A DNA stretch of 64,000 nucleotides, from contig VZQC01013305.1 of assembly GCA_009823505.1 (NCBI GenBank), positions 150,935 through 214,934 of the forward strand, given 5' to 3'. The position numbers and the translations under genes were made by a program. Numbering within the stretch: the stretch's first letter is position 1; every line of letters begins with the position of its first letter. Origin of the DNA: Rhizomys pruinosus. Taxonomy: Eukaryota; Chordata; Mammalia; Rodentia; Spalacidae. Positions 33,103 through 44,613 of the stretch are shown here, piece after piece. Under the pieces are notes generated by a model, which worked only from the letters and a program-made list of their open reading frames with translations, was not told where the DNA came from and made no database searches.

Positions 33103-33465
33103 GGTCTTATTTTTTATGCGTATCGAGTGTGTGTGAGCATACCTGTGTTGTGCATTGCCCATGGAGGTCAGAAGTGTTAGGTCTGGGCTTCCCATAATCC
33201 CAAGGAACACAGGTGCCCACTTCCTCCAGAAGCTGTCAAACTTCTGACCCCTTCCCCTGTACCTGAGGTCCCACCCCATGGGTATAAGTGGGTGGACCCC
33301 AGCTGCCATCTCTCTCTCTGCCCCTCTTTCTGCCCCTGCCTTTGCCCCTGCCCTGCCCCTGCTGTTGGATCCCCTGGAACTGAAATGATGGATGGTCATT
33401 AGCCACTATGTGGGTGCTGGGAATGGAACCTAGGTCCTCTTCAACCAGTGCTCTCCAGCCCCAAC
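33103..33465 (-). repeat. B2 SINE split by an LTR-like insert
   Basis: An antisense B2 whose two parts (33103-33179 and 33363-33465) would normally be joined within 'ggtcagaagagggtgttgga'. The interrupting segment is described separately. Confidence 0.85.
33180..33362 (+). mobile_element. LTR-like fragment nested in a B2
   Basis: The 183-base insert has a TATA-like 'gggtataagtgggtgg' followed by a CT-rich stretch, resembling the promoter part of a rodent endogenous-retrovirus LTR. No coding part, no primer site and no clear TSD are seen, so it is an incomplete solo fragment. Confidence 0.5.
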
Positions 33466-33467
33466 AT

Positions 33468-33627
33468 TTTTTTTTTTTTTTTTGGTCTTTTTGAGACAGG
33501 GTCTCCCTGTAGTCCCAGCTGTCCTGGAACTCACTCTGAAGACCAGGCTGGCCTTGAACTCACAAAGATCCACCTGCCTCTGCCTCCCAAGTGCTAGGAT
33601 TAAAGGCGTGCGCCACCACGCCCAGCT
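33468..33627 (-). repeat. B1 SINE
   Basis: A clean antisense B1 with an 18-base T-run and the end 'gccaccacgcccagc'. Confidence 0.94.
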
Positions 33628-33975
33628 CATTTTTTTCTTATCTAATCTTTAGTCTATATATTTAAAGTAGTTAAGAGCACCAACTACTCTTGCAAAGGAC
33701 CCAGGTTCAGTTCCCAGCACCCACATGGCAGTTAAGAACAACTGCCTTTAAGCCAGGCAGGGTGGCACAGGCCTTTAATCCCAGCACTCAGGAGGCAGAG
33801 GGGCAGGTGGATCTCTGTGAGTTCAAGGCCAGCCTGGTCTACAGAGTGAGTTGCAGGCCAGCTGGGGCTATAGGGAGACCCTGTCTCAAAAAACAAAAAC
33901 AAAAACAAAACCTTACCTATGTCTTTACCACCCAGTAGAAGTCAAACATTTGCAATACATATGAACCACCCTTGA
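33628..33975 (+). repeat. Old duplicated segment, copy 1 (interrupted)
   Basis: The flanks 33628-33661 and 33911-33975 match 34709-34742 and 34783-34846 in the same order ('taatctttagtctatata' and 'cacccagta'). A B2-B1 composite at 33671-33910 interrupts this copy. Confidence 0.75.
33671..33910 (+). repeat. Composite B2-head/B1 SINE, 5' truncated
   Basis: A B2 head lacking its first 20 or so bases ('gttaagagcaccaactactc' to 'aactgccttta') runs into B1 at 'agccaggcagggtggcac' (33752). The junction falls at the same B2 position as in the composites at 37954 and 46702. Confidence 0.85.
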
Positions 33976-34708
33976 TTAAAAAATATTTTATTTATTATTT
34001 TTATTCTAGACAGGGAGAACCCTAAATCTTCCTGGGGTGCATGAAGTAGGGCATTCCTTCCAGGGAGAACAGTGGAATTCTCAGAGTCTCGGAGAGAATG
34101 ATAACAGTTGAAAAGTCTTCCTTCAGTGTTATGAGGTGATTTTATATGTGGAAATGAAAACAAATGTTTTGAGATATAAATGGTAGAATGTAAACCATCT
34201 AAGTATTGTGGCTGAAGGATAAGGGGAAAGACTGCAAGGAAGAAACTCTAAATAGGAGGTGTGTTTTTAACCCTCCTCAAAGTCTTTTCAAAACCCAGAA
34301 ACCAGGCCCAGCCCTGAACCTGTGGACTAATCTTTGGGGGGTGTGGCTCGTCCTGTCTGGGCCATTTCTGGGTCACATCTCTAATTACACTCCTCAGAGC
34401 CAGTGTGTCTGAGGTCTGATCTTTGAGGAGGACTGGGGAGCCTCTTCCCACTCCCAGGAAGGCATGTGTTAGAACTTGGCCATCAAGATTAGGAATAAGA
34501 TAGTTGTGCTTTCCCAACGAAGGGGGTTGGACCAGAATAAGAACTGTGAGCTGGATGCTTCCTCAAGCCGATTCCTTTATGGTTTTAGGCTCTGCATGAG
34601 GAGGGACAGGGGTGAAGTTCCTCCTCTAAACCGTATCACACAGAAATGTTATCATTCTTTTTAGGTGGGTCAACCAGTAAATACAATTAACTTTTTCTTT
34701 TTCTCATT
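33976..34708. other. Mertk intron 1, unique stretch
   Basis: No recognised repeat or exon. The sequence is moderately GC-rich near 34270-34470. Confidence 0.5.
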
Positions 34709-34846
34709 ACATTTTTTTCTTATTTAATCTTTAGTCTATATACTTATACCTGTCAAATATTTGGGATATCACAACTAGTAAAACTTACTATGTCCTCATC
34801 ACCCAGTATAAGGCGAACCATTACAGTACAGATGAAATCCTCTTGT
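34709..34846 (+). repeat. Old duplicated segment, copy 2 (intact)
   Basis: The uninterrupted counterpart of 33628-33975, about 1.08 kb downstream. It could be two fragments of one ancient repeat or a local duplication. Confidence 0.7.
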
Positions 34847-34911
34847 TTTAACCTTCTCAGTCTCAATTCATGTCAAGTTTGTTGGTTTCATATAGCCTGA
34901 AAAATGTATGC

Positions 34912-35135
34912 CTTTTTTTTTTTTTTAGTCAGGTTCTCAGGTAGCCCAGGCTGGAACTCGTTGGATAGCTGAGTAAATCTTTGAACTTCTAATCCTCCTC
35001 CTCCAGCTCTGGAGTGCTGGATCCTAGGTCTCTCCACCATATCTGGTTTATGCAGTGCTGGGGCTCAAGCCTAGGGCCTCATGCATACTAGGCAAGCATT
35101 CTACCCACGGAGCTACATCTCCGCCTGGTTGTTTA
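34912..35135 (-). repeat. B4-type SINE
   Basis: An antisense B1-like half ('tcaggtagcccaggctggaa') and an ID half ('gctggggctcaagcctaggg' to 'ccacggagctacatctcc'). Confidence 0.75.
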
Positions 35136-35885
35136 TCTTCACAGGTAAATTGTGGAAATACATATATTTAAAAAAATATATGCGAGTAATAGGGCCTTTG
35201 TGTCTAATCAGGACATAATAGTGAACATTCATATAAACTCATCATTAAATTGAAAATATTAAGCTGAAAATGCAAATGCACTCAATACCTATAACCTATT
35301 TAGCATTATAGTACCCTGTAGAGGAATCATGGCTTCCCCCTTGTGAGCCTGGAGCACACTGGAGCTGAGGCTCCCTGATGCCACCCAGCCTCATGAGTTA
35401 GATCATTCTACTTATCCCTATCCTGGGGAAAATCCAGAGTCAAGAAGTGAAGCACGATTTCTATACAGCATCATCCTAAAGTTGAACCTCCATAAATCAG
35501 GGACCATGTGTGGTGGAGAATGATGTCCCCTCCTTACTAGAGGTTATGTGAAAATGGTGTTATTCTTTTTTTTCCCTTTTATTTGTTTATTTTTTTAAGG
35601 GATTCTACAATATAAGAGCACAGTTGTTTTTAGATCACATTGATGTTGCTCAGTTTGGGTGTTAATTCTTCTTTAAGCATTTAGCATAGCCTTCCAGTGA
35701 CATCATCTTGGTTTGAAGATTTTAATTTGGGGTTCCGGGATGGGAATTCAATTTTCTTAATAGTTACAGGGCTACTCAAATTATCTATTCATATGAGGTT
35801 GTAGTTGGTGGTTTGTTTTTTTTTTTTTTTTGAGCACTTAGTCCAGTAACTTTTTCATCAGATTTTTATATAGAATTATTCACAG
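35136..35885. other. Mertk intron 1, unique AT-rich stretch
   Basis: About 750 bases without a recognised repeat, apart from a T-run at 35815-35832. Confidence 0.5.
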
Positions 35886-35889
35886 CATT

Positions 35890-35894
<5 letters not shown>

Positions 35895-35923
<29 letters not shown>

Positions 35924-36073
35924 GTCTTTTTGAGACAGGGTCTCCCTGTAGCCTCAGCTGTCCTGGAACTCACTCTGTAGACCAGACTGGCCTTGAACCT
36001 TGAACTCACAGAGATCCGCCTGTCTCTGCCTCCTGAATGCTAGGATTAAAGGCGTGTGCCACCACACCTGGCA
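35895..36073 (-). repeat. B1 SINE with 9-bp TSD
   Basis: An antisense B1 with a T-run of about 34 bases. The TSD 'cattgactt' is at 35886-35894 and 36074-36082. A 6-base internal duplication ('ccttgaaccttgaact') is present. Confidence 0.93.
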
Positions 36074-36099
36074 CATTGACTTATTTTTTACTTTTATGT

Positions 36100-36357
36100 A
36101 TTTGGTGGTGGTACTGGAGATTGATCTTTCCTTTTTTTATTTTTTAATTTTTTTTTTAATTTTTGAGGCAGGGTCTCCCTATAGCCCCAGCTGTCCTGGA
36201 GCTCGCTCTGTAGACCAGGCTGGCCTTGAACTCACAGAGATCCACACACCTCTACCTCCCAGGTGCTGGGATTAAAGGCGCGCACCACCATGCCCGGCTG
36301 AACTCAGGCCTTTATACATGCCAAGCACATGCTTTAGCACTGAGTGACACCCCAGAT
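36100..36357 (-). repeat. ID-type SINE split by a B1
   Basis: Antisense ID flanks (36100-36125 'ggtactggagattgat' and 36300-36357 'gaactcaggcctttatacat') are separated by a complete antisense B1 (36126-36299). Confidence 0.8.
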
Positions 36358-36507
36358 CTTCACTTATTTTCCTCCTGTTATCTGCAGAGTCTATAGTGCT
36401 ATCCTGTTTCATTCTTAGTATTGGTAATTTATGACTTTTCACTTTTCTTTTGTCAGTCTTGTTAGAAATTTATCAATTTTATTGCTCGCTTAAAACGATC
36501 AGGTCCT

Positions 36508-36690
36508 AGAGCTGAAGAGATAGATGACTCAGTGGTTAAGAGTGCTTGCTGCTTTTTTGGAGGACTTGAGTTCAGTTTCCAGGACCCCTATCAGGTGACT
36601 CACAACTATCTGTAACTCCAGTTCCAGGAGATCTGATGCCTGATGCCCTTTTCTGACCTCCATGGCCATCTGTAGGTACATACACATGTA

Positions 36691-36726
<36 letters not shown>
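36508..36726 (+). repeat. B3-type SINE ending in (CA)n
   Basis: A tRNA-like head ('gatgactcagtggttaagag'), a body 'ctgtaactccagttccagg', and a tail that has become about 18 CA units (36691-36726). Confidence 0.85.
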
Positions 36727-36728
<2 letters not shown>

Positions 36729-36865
36729 GAGATAATAAAAAATAATAAATAATAAAAAAACGAATAAATCTTTGTTTTGCCAGTTCGCCATTGTTTTCTT
36801 CTTCAGTTGCATTTCTTAGTATTTCTTCTTCCTTTTTTAAAAAAATTTTCTTTATTTTTTATTTA

Positions 36866-37217
36866 TTTGATTTTTTTAACAATAAGTAATAAGTAATGAA
36901 TACAAGCATCCTTCATGTAAAACCAATTTGCAAGCAGCTATGCCCAAACCCACACAGCCCAAGGCTCCCACCATCCAGCTGGAGGGGCTTGTATGTACAA
37001 TCATGTTGGTCAAATAAGTGTCTAGTCTATATTGCTGTAGTTTCACCATTCACCCCAATCACAGCCCTTACATTCTACCACGCCCTCTCTTCTGCAGATT
37101 GTTCCCTAGGCTTAGAAAAGGGGCCTGGGTGGATGAGAAGCAAAACAGTCTGCTTTCTCTGGAGATGTCGTTTTGGACTCTGACCAGTTCTGGCTGTTTC
37201 CTTTCATGGGTTGACAG
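36866..37217 (-). repeat. Unclassified poly(A)-ended repeat, copy 1
   Basis: The reverse complement of this stretch aligns along its whole length with 63640-63990, including 'cccatgaaaggaaacagcca', 'taagcctagggaacaa' and 'tgcatgaaggatgcttgta', each ending in an A-rich tail. This is an interspersed retroposon that I cannot assign to B1, B2, B3, B4, ID or the L1 parts seen here. Confidence 0.8.
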
Positions 37218-37227
37218 TTTTTATTAT

Positions 37228-37382
37228 TATTATTTTTTATGTTTTTGAGACAGGGTCTCAACTGTAGCCCTAGCTGGCCTGGAACTCACTATGTAGACCA
37301 GGCTGGCCTTGAATTCACAGAGCTCCATCTGCCTTTGCCTTCTGAGTGATGGGATTAAAGGTGTTTGCCACCATGCCCAGCC
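37228..37382 (-). repeat. B1 SINE
   Basis: An antisense B1 from 'tttttgagacagggtctcaa' to 'gccaccatgcccagcc'. Confidence 0.92.
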
Positions 37383-37582
37383 TCTTTCTTGTTTTTAAGT
37401 TCACTTTGTTCTTTTTGTGTAGTCTGAACTTAGTCAATTTCCTCTTCTCTCAGGTAGTCATGACTTTTTCCTCTTCTCTAAGGTTTTCATATGACTTTCC
37501 CATAGCTCTGCTTTGTGTCTTCTAATTTTGATGATATATTTTTATGTTCATTCAGTTCATTGTTGTTGCTTTTTAATTTTCC

Positions 37583-37945
37583 TTGCTGGGCCTTGAAAGA
37601 TGGTTCAGCAGTTAAGAAGAGTAACTGAGGGCCTGGAGTGGTGATACTTGCCTTTAATCCAGTACTTGGGAGGCAGAGGCAGGCGGATCTCTGTGAGTTT
37701 AAGGCCAGCCTAGTCTACATAGTAAGTTCCAGGCCAGCTGGGGCTACAGGAAGATCCTGACTCAAAAAAACCAAAAGGGCAAAAAAGAATAAGAGCTGAT
37801 TTTTTCAGAGGACCCAGGTTCAATTTCCAGCACCCATGTTGGGTAGCTCACACCCACCTGTCCACGGATCTGACACCCTCTTTTGCAGGCTCCTGTACAC
37901 ACATGGTGGACACACATGGTTCACATACATACATATATTAAAAGG
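37583..37945 (+). repeat. tRNA-derived SINE split by a B1
   Basis: A B2/B3-like head (37583-37625) and body (37791-37945) are separated by a complete B1 (37626-37790). Confidence 0.85.
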
Positions 37946-37953
37946 GGATTTAC

Positions 37954-38210
37954 GGGACTGGAGAGATGGCTCAGTGGTTAAGAGTGACGACTACTCTTAT
38001 GGAGGACCTGGGTTCTATTCCCAGCACCCAAGTGGTGGCTAAAAACTCTCTTTAAGCCGGGCGTGGTGACACACGCCTTTAATCCTAGCACTCTCAAGGC
38101 AGAGGCAGGCTGATCTCTGAATTCAAGGCCAGCCTGGTATACAGAGTGAGTTCCAGGCCAGCTGAGGCTACAGGGAGACCCTGTCTCAAAAAGACAAAAA
38201 CAAAGGCAGG
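37954..38210 (+). repeat. Composite B2-head/B1 SINE
   Basis: A B2 head (37954-38055, ending 'aaaactctcttta') is joined to a B1 (38056-38205, starting 'gccgggcgtgg') with no B2 body or tail between. 'ggggatttac' and 'ggagatttac' (9 of 10 matches) flank the unit. Confidence 0.88.
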
Positions 38211-38965
38211 GGGAGATTTACTAGATTGACTTCCACCATACGATCCAGTAGTTCAGTGATGGCTCCTTCACACAGGAGAGAAGTAGCTGCTCTATCCAAG
38301 GAGGCTGGATGCCTTAGCAGTCCCAATTTGGCACTGAAGTCCTGGAGGATTCTGGGAGACTCACTGGTCTTCAGTGTACACTGGAAGGCCAAGGAAGCTG
38401 GGTTCTAATGACTGGCAGCAGCAGCAAGATGCCAGCAGAGAAGATGAGCTTGCCAGCATGAAGCGAAGGCAAGCAAGAGCTTTCTTACCCAGACTCCCTG
38501 GTTTTGGCTGTCACTAGAAGGTGCCACCCACCTTTAATGTGGGTCTTCCCACTTCAGTTAAAACGGAGCAGGAAAATCCCTCACAAGTGTGCTCAATGGC
38601 TTTTCTATTAATCGATTCCAGGCACAATCGATTTGACAGCTAAGATCAACTATCACACAACTGGGGACCTACCTTCATCAGCCAGGCCCCATTGTCTAAA
38701 GGCTCCACAGCCTTCAAAATAGTGCCACAACTTTGGGACTGAGTGTTCAAAACATGAGCCTGGAGGACATTTCAGAATCAAATCGAAACAGGGTGGAAGT
38801 CAAGGCTCTTTGCTTGCACTTACCCATGTGGGTGGCAACGGAACCATGTTTGCTGGGCTTCTTGCTAGATTCGGGCAGTTTATCATCTGTAAATTTTCTG
38901 TCTAACTAGGCTGCCCCTTGGAGACTAGACTAGAATATTTTAAATATAATGATTTGTCTTATTCG
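38211..38965. other. Mertk intron 1; old repeat relic at about 38500-38690
   Basis: The part with 'aatgtgggtcttcccacttc' and 'aaatccctcacaagtgtgct' resembles a common rodent interspersed repeat whose class I cannot fix. The rest is unique. Confidence 0.45.
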
Positions 38966-39192
38966 GGGATGGATAGAGAGATGGTTCAGTGGTTAAGAGC
39001 ACTGGCTTCTCTTACAGAGGACCCAGGTTTGGTTCCAACACCCACATTGGTGGCTAACAACCAGCTGTAGCTCCAGTTCCAAAGGATATCCAATACCTTC
39101 TGACCTCTGAGGTCATTTCATGACATGGACACACTTACATCTGTGTAGGCAATACACTCATACACATAAAATAAAAATAATAAATAAAATAT
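38966..39192 (+). repeat. B2 SINE, diverged
   Basis: A head of 'gagagatggttcagtggtta', a body 'gtagctccagttccaaagg' and an A-rich tail. Confidence 0.9.
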
Positions 39193-39199
39193 TTTTAAA

Positions 39200-39400
39200 G
39201 ATTTATTTTGTTTCTTGAAATTATATATTTGTATGTCGGTATGTGCATGAGTGTAGGAATCTGTAGAGACAGAAAAGGGTATCAGATTCCCTAGGGCTGG
39301 AGTTGTTATGAGCCATCCTACATGGATGCTGGGAATCGAACTTTGGTCCCCTCTAAAAGCACCAAGTGCTCTTAACGACTGAATCATTGCTCCAGCCTCC
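39200..39400 (-). repeat. B3-type SINE
   Basis: An antisense tRNA SINE with 'ctagggctggagttgttatg' and the head 'gactgaatcattgctccagc'. Confidence 0.78.
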
Positions 39401-39890
39401 TAGACTGGTTTTGTTGGTGGTGTTGGTTTATTTGTAGGTAGAGGACTTCATTAGCCGTTCTAGGTTCTTGGCCTCTTCTTCTAATACTAAAACATAGGGG
39501 ACAAAAAAGGCAATCTCGTTCTTGGGTCCTCAGCCAATCTGCTTTTTTCTTTTCTAGCTTTCAAAGACTTTATTTTAAGTTGTGATAACTTTAAACATAA
39601 AATAAGTTAATCATGTTTAACTGTGTAGTTCAGTGGTATTACAAACATTCATAATGTTGTGCAACCATCACCACCATCCATCTCTTTTCATCTATAAAAC
39701 TCTTACCTCTACACTGTTGAATGACCTGCCCCCTGTGCCCCCCCATACACATGGGCCTTGGCAGCTACCTGCAACATTCTGGGCTCTCCAGCTCCAGTTT
39801 TGACTGCGCTAAGTCTTTCAGAGATTTTTGTTTTATGTTTGTTTTCCGTGTAATACATAGTGCTCTTAATTATACTTAGTAAGAAAAATA
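39401..39890. other. Mertk intron 1; ancient L1-like trace at 39560-39720
   Basis: The words 'gtagttcagtggtattacaa' and 'gttgtgcaaccatcaccacc' recall old mammalian L1M 3' sequence. The rest is unique. Confidence 0.4.
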
Positions 39891-39891
39891 A

Positions 39892-40040
39892 GCTGGGCAC
39901 ACACCTTTAATCCTAGCACTCGGGAGGCAGAGGCAGGCAGATCTTTGTGAGTTCAAGGCCAGCCTGGTCTACAGAGTGAGTTCCAGGACAGCTGGGGCTA
40001 CAGGGAGACCCTGTCTCAAAAACACCAAAAAAAAAAAAGA
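39892..40040 (+). repeat. B1 SINE, short left arm
   Basis: A B1 missing about ten bases of the left arm ('gctgggcacacacctttaat'). 'aagaaaaata' precedes and follows it. Confidence 0.9.
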
Positions 40041-40786
40041 AAGAAAAATAGGTGAAAGTTCATCTACTCTGTTTTTGAAGAGAATGCTTTGCCCCCCGTC
40101 ACTTAGGGATGATTTTAACAAACTGTTCTTCCAGAACAGTCACATTTTATAAGAAATACTTATTTTTCTTAGAAGTTGGCTTTTTCATAATAGGAATTCA
40201 GATTTCTGTGGACTAAAGTGTATGCTTGGGGCCAGCATTGTGGAGGAACTGAGCTTAGCGGCTGAGAGTCTCTACTTGATTTTGTGAACCTACATCTGGG
40301 TCTTTGAGAGAATCAACTCTAGACCCCACCCCCCACCCCAGTTCCCCCTGCCAACTGGTGAGGGGGGAACCCTGCTTCATTCCCCTGGCCAGAAAGTGTT
40401 TCAAGCTTTGCTGGGACAGTTGGCAGGCTGCCAAAGGGGGCAGAGAAGGAAAACTCGTGGTTAAGTAAACACTATATGTTCATATTTCACTGTGAGGGAT
40501 TGAACGGGCTAAGTCAGCGTAATTGGTTCCATATGTTTGGTTTTGCTAGTCCAGGCAAGACTAGTTGCACCTCTGAAACAAGGCAGAGCAGGTATTTGTC
40601 TTGTGGAAATAATCTCTGACTTTCATCGCCTGTCTGTGCATGCCAGATACTGCTCAATATTTACCTGCAGCTCTGGCCCTATGTCTGAGAGATCTGTCCT
40701 TCATGGATGAGGAGACTGTTTTGGATGGACAAGCAGCTCCACTTCATGGCTGGTCTGAGACAAGATGTTGCCTCTGTAACTCCAGA
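40041..40786. other. Mertk intron 1, unique stretch
   Basis: No repeat or exon recognised in about 750 bases; a C-rich run lies at 40326-40345. Confidence 0.5.
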
Positions 40787-40792
40787 GTCCTT

Positions 40793-40798
<6 letters not shown>

Positions 40799-40831
<33 letters not shown>

Positions 40832-40985
40832 NNTTTTTTTTGTCTTTTTGAGACAGGGTCTCCCTGTAGCCCCAGCTGTCCTGGAACTCACTCTGTAGAC
40901 CAGGCTGGCCTTGAACTCACAGAGATCGCCTGCCTCTGCCTCCCAAGTGCTAGGATTAAAGGCTTGCGCCACCACGCCGGCCAGT
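40799..40985 (-). repeat. B1 SINE with 12-bp TSD and NN in its A tail
   Basis: An antisense B1 behind a T-run of more than 40 bases interrupted by NN at 40832-40833. The TSD 'gtccttgttctt' at 40787-40798 and 40986-40997 shows that the gap hides only tail length. Confidence 0.95.
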
Positions 40986-40997
40986 GTCCTTGTTCTT

Positions 40998-42207
40998 GCT
41001 CTGTCCCTCTCCACCTCTCACCCTTAGCCAGATCTAGGGCCTCTTCAAGGGAACTCTTGAGGGTAACTGCAGTTACCACGTGGGTTCAAGGTCCAAGCCA
41101 TTTACACAGTAGAATTGCCAGGAAAAACATTTCAGAGTCCTGGTCCCAAGCTGCACCCCAGGCTAATAATCTCAAGATCTGGGTGGGTCCTAAGCATCCA
41201 ATCTTTAAAAAGCCTTTCCTTGAAGACTCTGGTGTTCTGAAAGCCAGGCTGGAAGAGGATGGTGAAGAGTCGCAGTCTGATTCTAGAATATTCTTTCTGG
41301 TTGTACTGGTGCCCCTCTACAGAAGGCATGTGGGAGTTGTGGTCTGCTTGGGAAGTTCCTAATGCAAAGACTTCTGCTGAGAAGAAGCTGAATGAATACC
41401 GGTTGCAAAAAGTAGAAGACTGACAACATGAAGGGCAACTTAAAGCCCCTTGGGGTCAAAGGGTGAGCGCATTGTTTCCTTTTCTCCCCTTTAGCCAAAA
41501 GGAGTGAATGTGTACAGCAAATGGACGCGTCACGCCCTGTTATGTATGGTCAGAGAGCTGGGGCCCTTCAGACTCTCCAACCAGGACTCAGAGATGATAG
41601 CTTGCCTGGTGTGCTGGGCTTCTCATGTGTCCCTTTAGACCTACTCCTCATTCCTCTGTGACCTCAAGAGACTGACCTGTAGCCTATTAACTGTCAACAG
41701 TAAACTCCTCCAAGCTCTGGCTGCAGCTGGTCTTAGATACCACATAGTTGTTATTTATCTGACATTTAATTGTGAAGTGGTAGCCCATGTGTTATCTTGC
41801 CATCCTAGGCCAACTGGGTCCATGGGAAAAGTCTGGTCGTGCCAACACCATGTTTCGTAGGCTGTTGCGCAGAGAGCTCTGGGTTTTCACTGGCCCTGGG
41901 GCTTTTTGCCTCCTGTTGCGCCACAGGCATGACCTCCTGCAGCACGTGTGACCTCAGCTGCTTATGCCCATTCCTTTAAGCTAAACCTTATTTTCATTCC
42001 CTGACGCCAGGTCCGGGGCTCTATTTGCAAGGCACTGCTACACTTACATACGTGATCAGCCCTTCAGTTTTTCATTCCCCAAATGGCCTCTTTTTCTTTA
42101 GCTTTTTCCCGTGACCTGAAGACAGTCTCGCCAGTGACATTAATGATTACCATGTATAGTTTAGGCTTGGTCAGGGTCCAGGGATCTCTGGTGTTGAGGG
42201 TTATATT
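40998..42207. other. Mertk intron 1, unique stretch
   Basis: About 1.2 kb free of young repeats. No frame with splice sites or known protein similarity is seen. Confidence 0.5.
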
Positions 42208-42447
42208 TTTCCTGTCATTGCTACTCTTTTTAAGACAGTGGATCGGATACTCCGAGGCTGGCCTCAGACTGTCCCTGTGTAGCTGAGGATGGCCCCACAC
42301 TTCTGATCCCTCTGCCTCGTTCTCCTTCTGAGTGCTGGGATTACGGACATGTGCCACCAGGCCAGGTTTATGCAATGCCAGGGATTGAACTCAGGACCTT
42401 GTGCATGCTAGACAAGCACTCAGCAACTGAGCCCTACATCACTACTC
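42208..42447 (-). repeat. B4-type SINE
   Basis: An antisense B1-like half followed by an ID half ('ccagggattgaactcaggac' to 'agcactcagcaactgagcc'). Confidence 0.78.
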
Positions 42448-43786
42448 TTTAGCAACCCAGAATTCTTTGCATTTACATAAAGCCAAACTATACCAAGTGT
42501 AAAAATTTCTGCTTTTGTTTTTAACGAAAATGACAGGCACACAAGTAAAATACCAACTTTGGGGTACACGCAGAACGGGAACATGGTGATCCATTACCTG
42601 GCCCCTTCTCCTGAGGAGGGCTGGAGAATGGGGATGCCGGCCTCTCCTCAAACCATATTCCAGAAGGAGGCCTTCCTGGAGAGAGCCTTGAGAGCAAATC
42701 CCACCTCCAGGGAGGTCACAGCATGCTGAGGAAAAGCACATCATCCGGTGGCCAAAATCTTGCTCCATCTGTCCCTACACATCATGAAGTACGAAGCAGA
42801 GACCCCCAGGGCTTCGTTCCTAGGGGTTGTCACTCTTGCAGCTCCTTTTGGGCCTCCTGATGCTGAGACTAAATTTCACACAGCATGGCTGAGAGAGAGA
42901 GGGAGCAGGGACAGCAGTTCCCCAGCCTGGCACTGCAGGCTGGCTCTTAAACCACCTGGCCCAGGGGCTGCGGCGCTCTTTCCAGATCCCCAGGATTCTT
43001 CAGGATTGTCAAGCACGTTGATGACATATAATACCCAAGGGTGGGGTGCATGGAACAGACTTACCAAGCAGCACCCTCTCTCCTGCAGGGCTGCTGTTCT
43101 CCCCAGCTCTCTGCCCGCAGACTGGGGGGACTTCAGATCCAGGGAAGGTGGTCTGCTGCCACCGTAACTAGGATCTACAGTGTCAGTCTCCTTTCTTTAC
43201 TTTGGACTATGGTCACTGGGCTTCAAGAAAATCAAAATGAGCTCATGTTAGGAAAGGTTTGTAGAGCCCAACCCTGGAGAGACAGAGATCCCTGGCAACG
43301 CAGGGCCTTCTGGTGCGGCTAGTGCAAAGTTTTCTCTCCCTCTGATTCATGGCTGGCAGTTGTCTTGTCCTTCTGTGGCCATCCCATGTGTACTGTCCCT
43401 GGCAGACGTCATGGATTAGACTTAGAGCTCATTTCCCCAAGGCATGAGAAATTTCTGCTTCAGGGGACCACAGGCCTGAGTTCAGAGGAAAGCCCGTGAC
43501 AGCTTTCTCTGGCATTGTGGCGAGTATGCCAGGCCCCAGTTCACGCGAACTCTTGCCCCCGAGGTCCTCTTCTCCTCTGCTGGTTCAGAATTGTTAGAGA
43601 CTTTGAAAGTCAAGGCAGTGAGGGACCAGTTGGGCTTCAGCTCTCTGAGGGAAGAATTGCTGACTAGTTACTAAACAGCACTGCCTACCAACCTGCCAAC
43701 CTCACACACTGCATTAAGCAAGTATTCCTGGACTTAAGTGTGGGGTGTGCTAGTTTATTGTGCAGAATATAGGTTTTTTAAAAAGA
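42448..43786. other. Mertk intron 1, unique stretch, GC-richer
   Basis: The longest repeat-free stretch of the intron (about 1.3 kb). Open frames up to 139 codons lie on both strands, but none resembles a known family. A regulatory role is possible but unsupported. Confidence 0.5.
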
Positions 43787-43787
43787 T

Positions 43788-43826
<39 letters not shown>

Positions 43827-43972
43827 TTTTTGGTCTTTTTGAGACAGGGTTTATAGCCCCAGCTGGCATGGAACTTGCTCTGTAGACCAGGCTGGCCTTG
43901 AACTCACAGAGATCTGCCTGCCTCTACTTCCCAAGTGCTAGAATTAAAGGCATCCGCCACCACACCCGGCAG
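43787..43972 (-). repeat. (TTTA)n and B1 SINE
   Basis: About eleven TTTA units (43787-43830) are followed by an antisense B1 with a short deletion ('gagacagggtttatagcccc'). Confidence 0.92.
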
Positions 43973-43974
43973 AT

Positions 43975-44189
43975 TATTTTTATTTTATGTGTATGTATGT
44001 GTACCTACTTGTCTGTATATGTACCGTGTGTGTACAGGTTTCTTTGCAGGCCAGAACAGGGCATCAAATCTCCCTGGAACTGGAATTACAGGTGGTTGGG
44101 AGCCTCCTGATGTGGGTGCTGGGAATTGGAACTTGGTCCTCTGGAAAAGCAGCAAGTGCTCTTAACTAATCAGGCATCTCTTTAGCCCT
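43975..44189 (-). repeat. B3-type SINE
   Basis: An antisense tRNA SINE ('aggtggttgggagcctcctg', 'gcatctctttagccc'), entered at its tail by the B1 to the left. Confidence 0.82.
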
Positions 44190-44197
44190 GGAATGTA

Positions 44198-44252
44198 GTT
44201 TCTTTGTTGTTATTGTTGTTATTGTTTTTTTGTTGTTGTTTTTGTTTGTTAC
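44198..44252 (+). repeat. (TTG)n-rich simple tract
   Basis: An imperfect TTG/TTTG array. Confidence 0.85.
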
Positions 44253-44310
44253 TGGTATTACAATTCTTGTTCAATTTTGAGTCTTCACAAAGCCCTTGAA
44301 TGTCTGAGCC

Positions 44311-44415
44311 ACTGGAGCTCGCTCTGTAGACCAGGCTGGCCTTGAACTCACAGAGATCCACCTGCCTCTGCCTCCCAAGTGCTGGGATTAAAGGCATGCA
44401 CCACCACGCCTGGCT
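44311..44415 (-). repeat. B1 SINE, 3' truncated
   Basis: An antisense B1 starting at 'gagctcgctctgtagaccag'; the A-tail side is missing. Confidence 0.9.
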
Positions 44416-44613
44416 AAGAGATCTGTTTTAAGGGAATGACAACAGTCCCATCATTGTCCCCCTCCCTGCTATGGCAGTGTCTTTGACTTGCCTGTCCTGC
44501 CTGTTTTGCCTGTCCTCCCTTCACAATACAGGCACATGCCCATGTTCTATAGACATTCACTGTGTATCAGCTCCAAGCCATCATTATCCAGCTTCCAAAG
44601 AAAAAAGTGTTCA

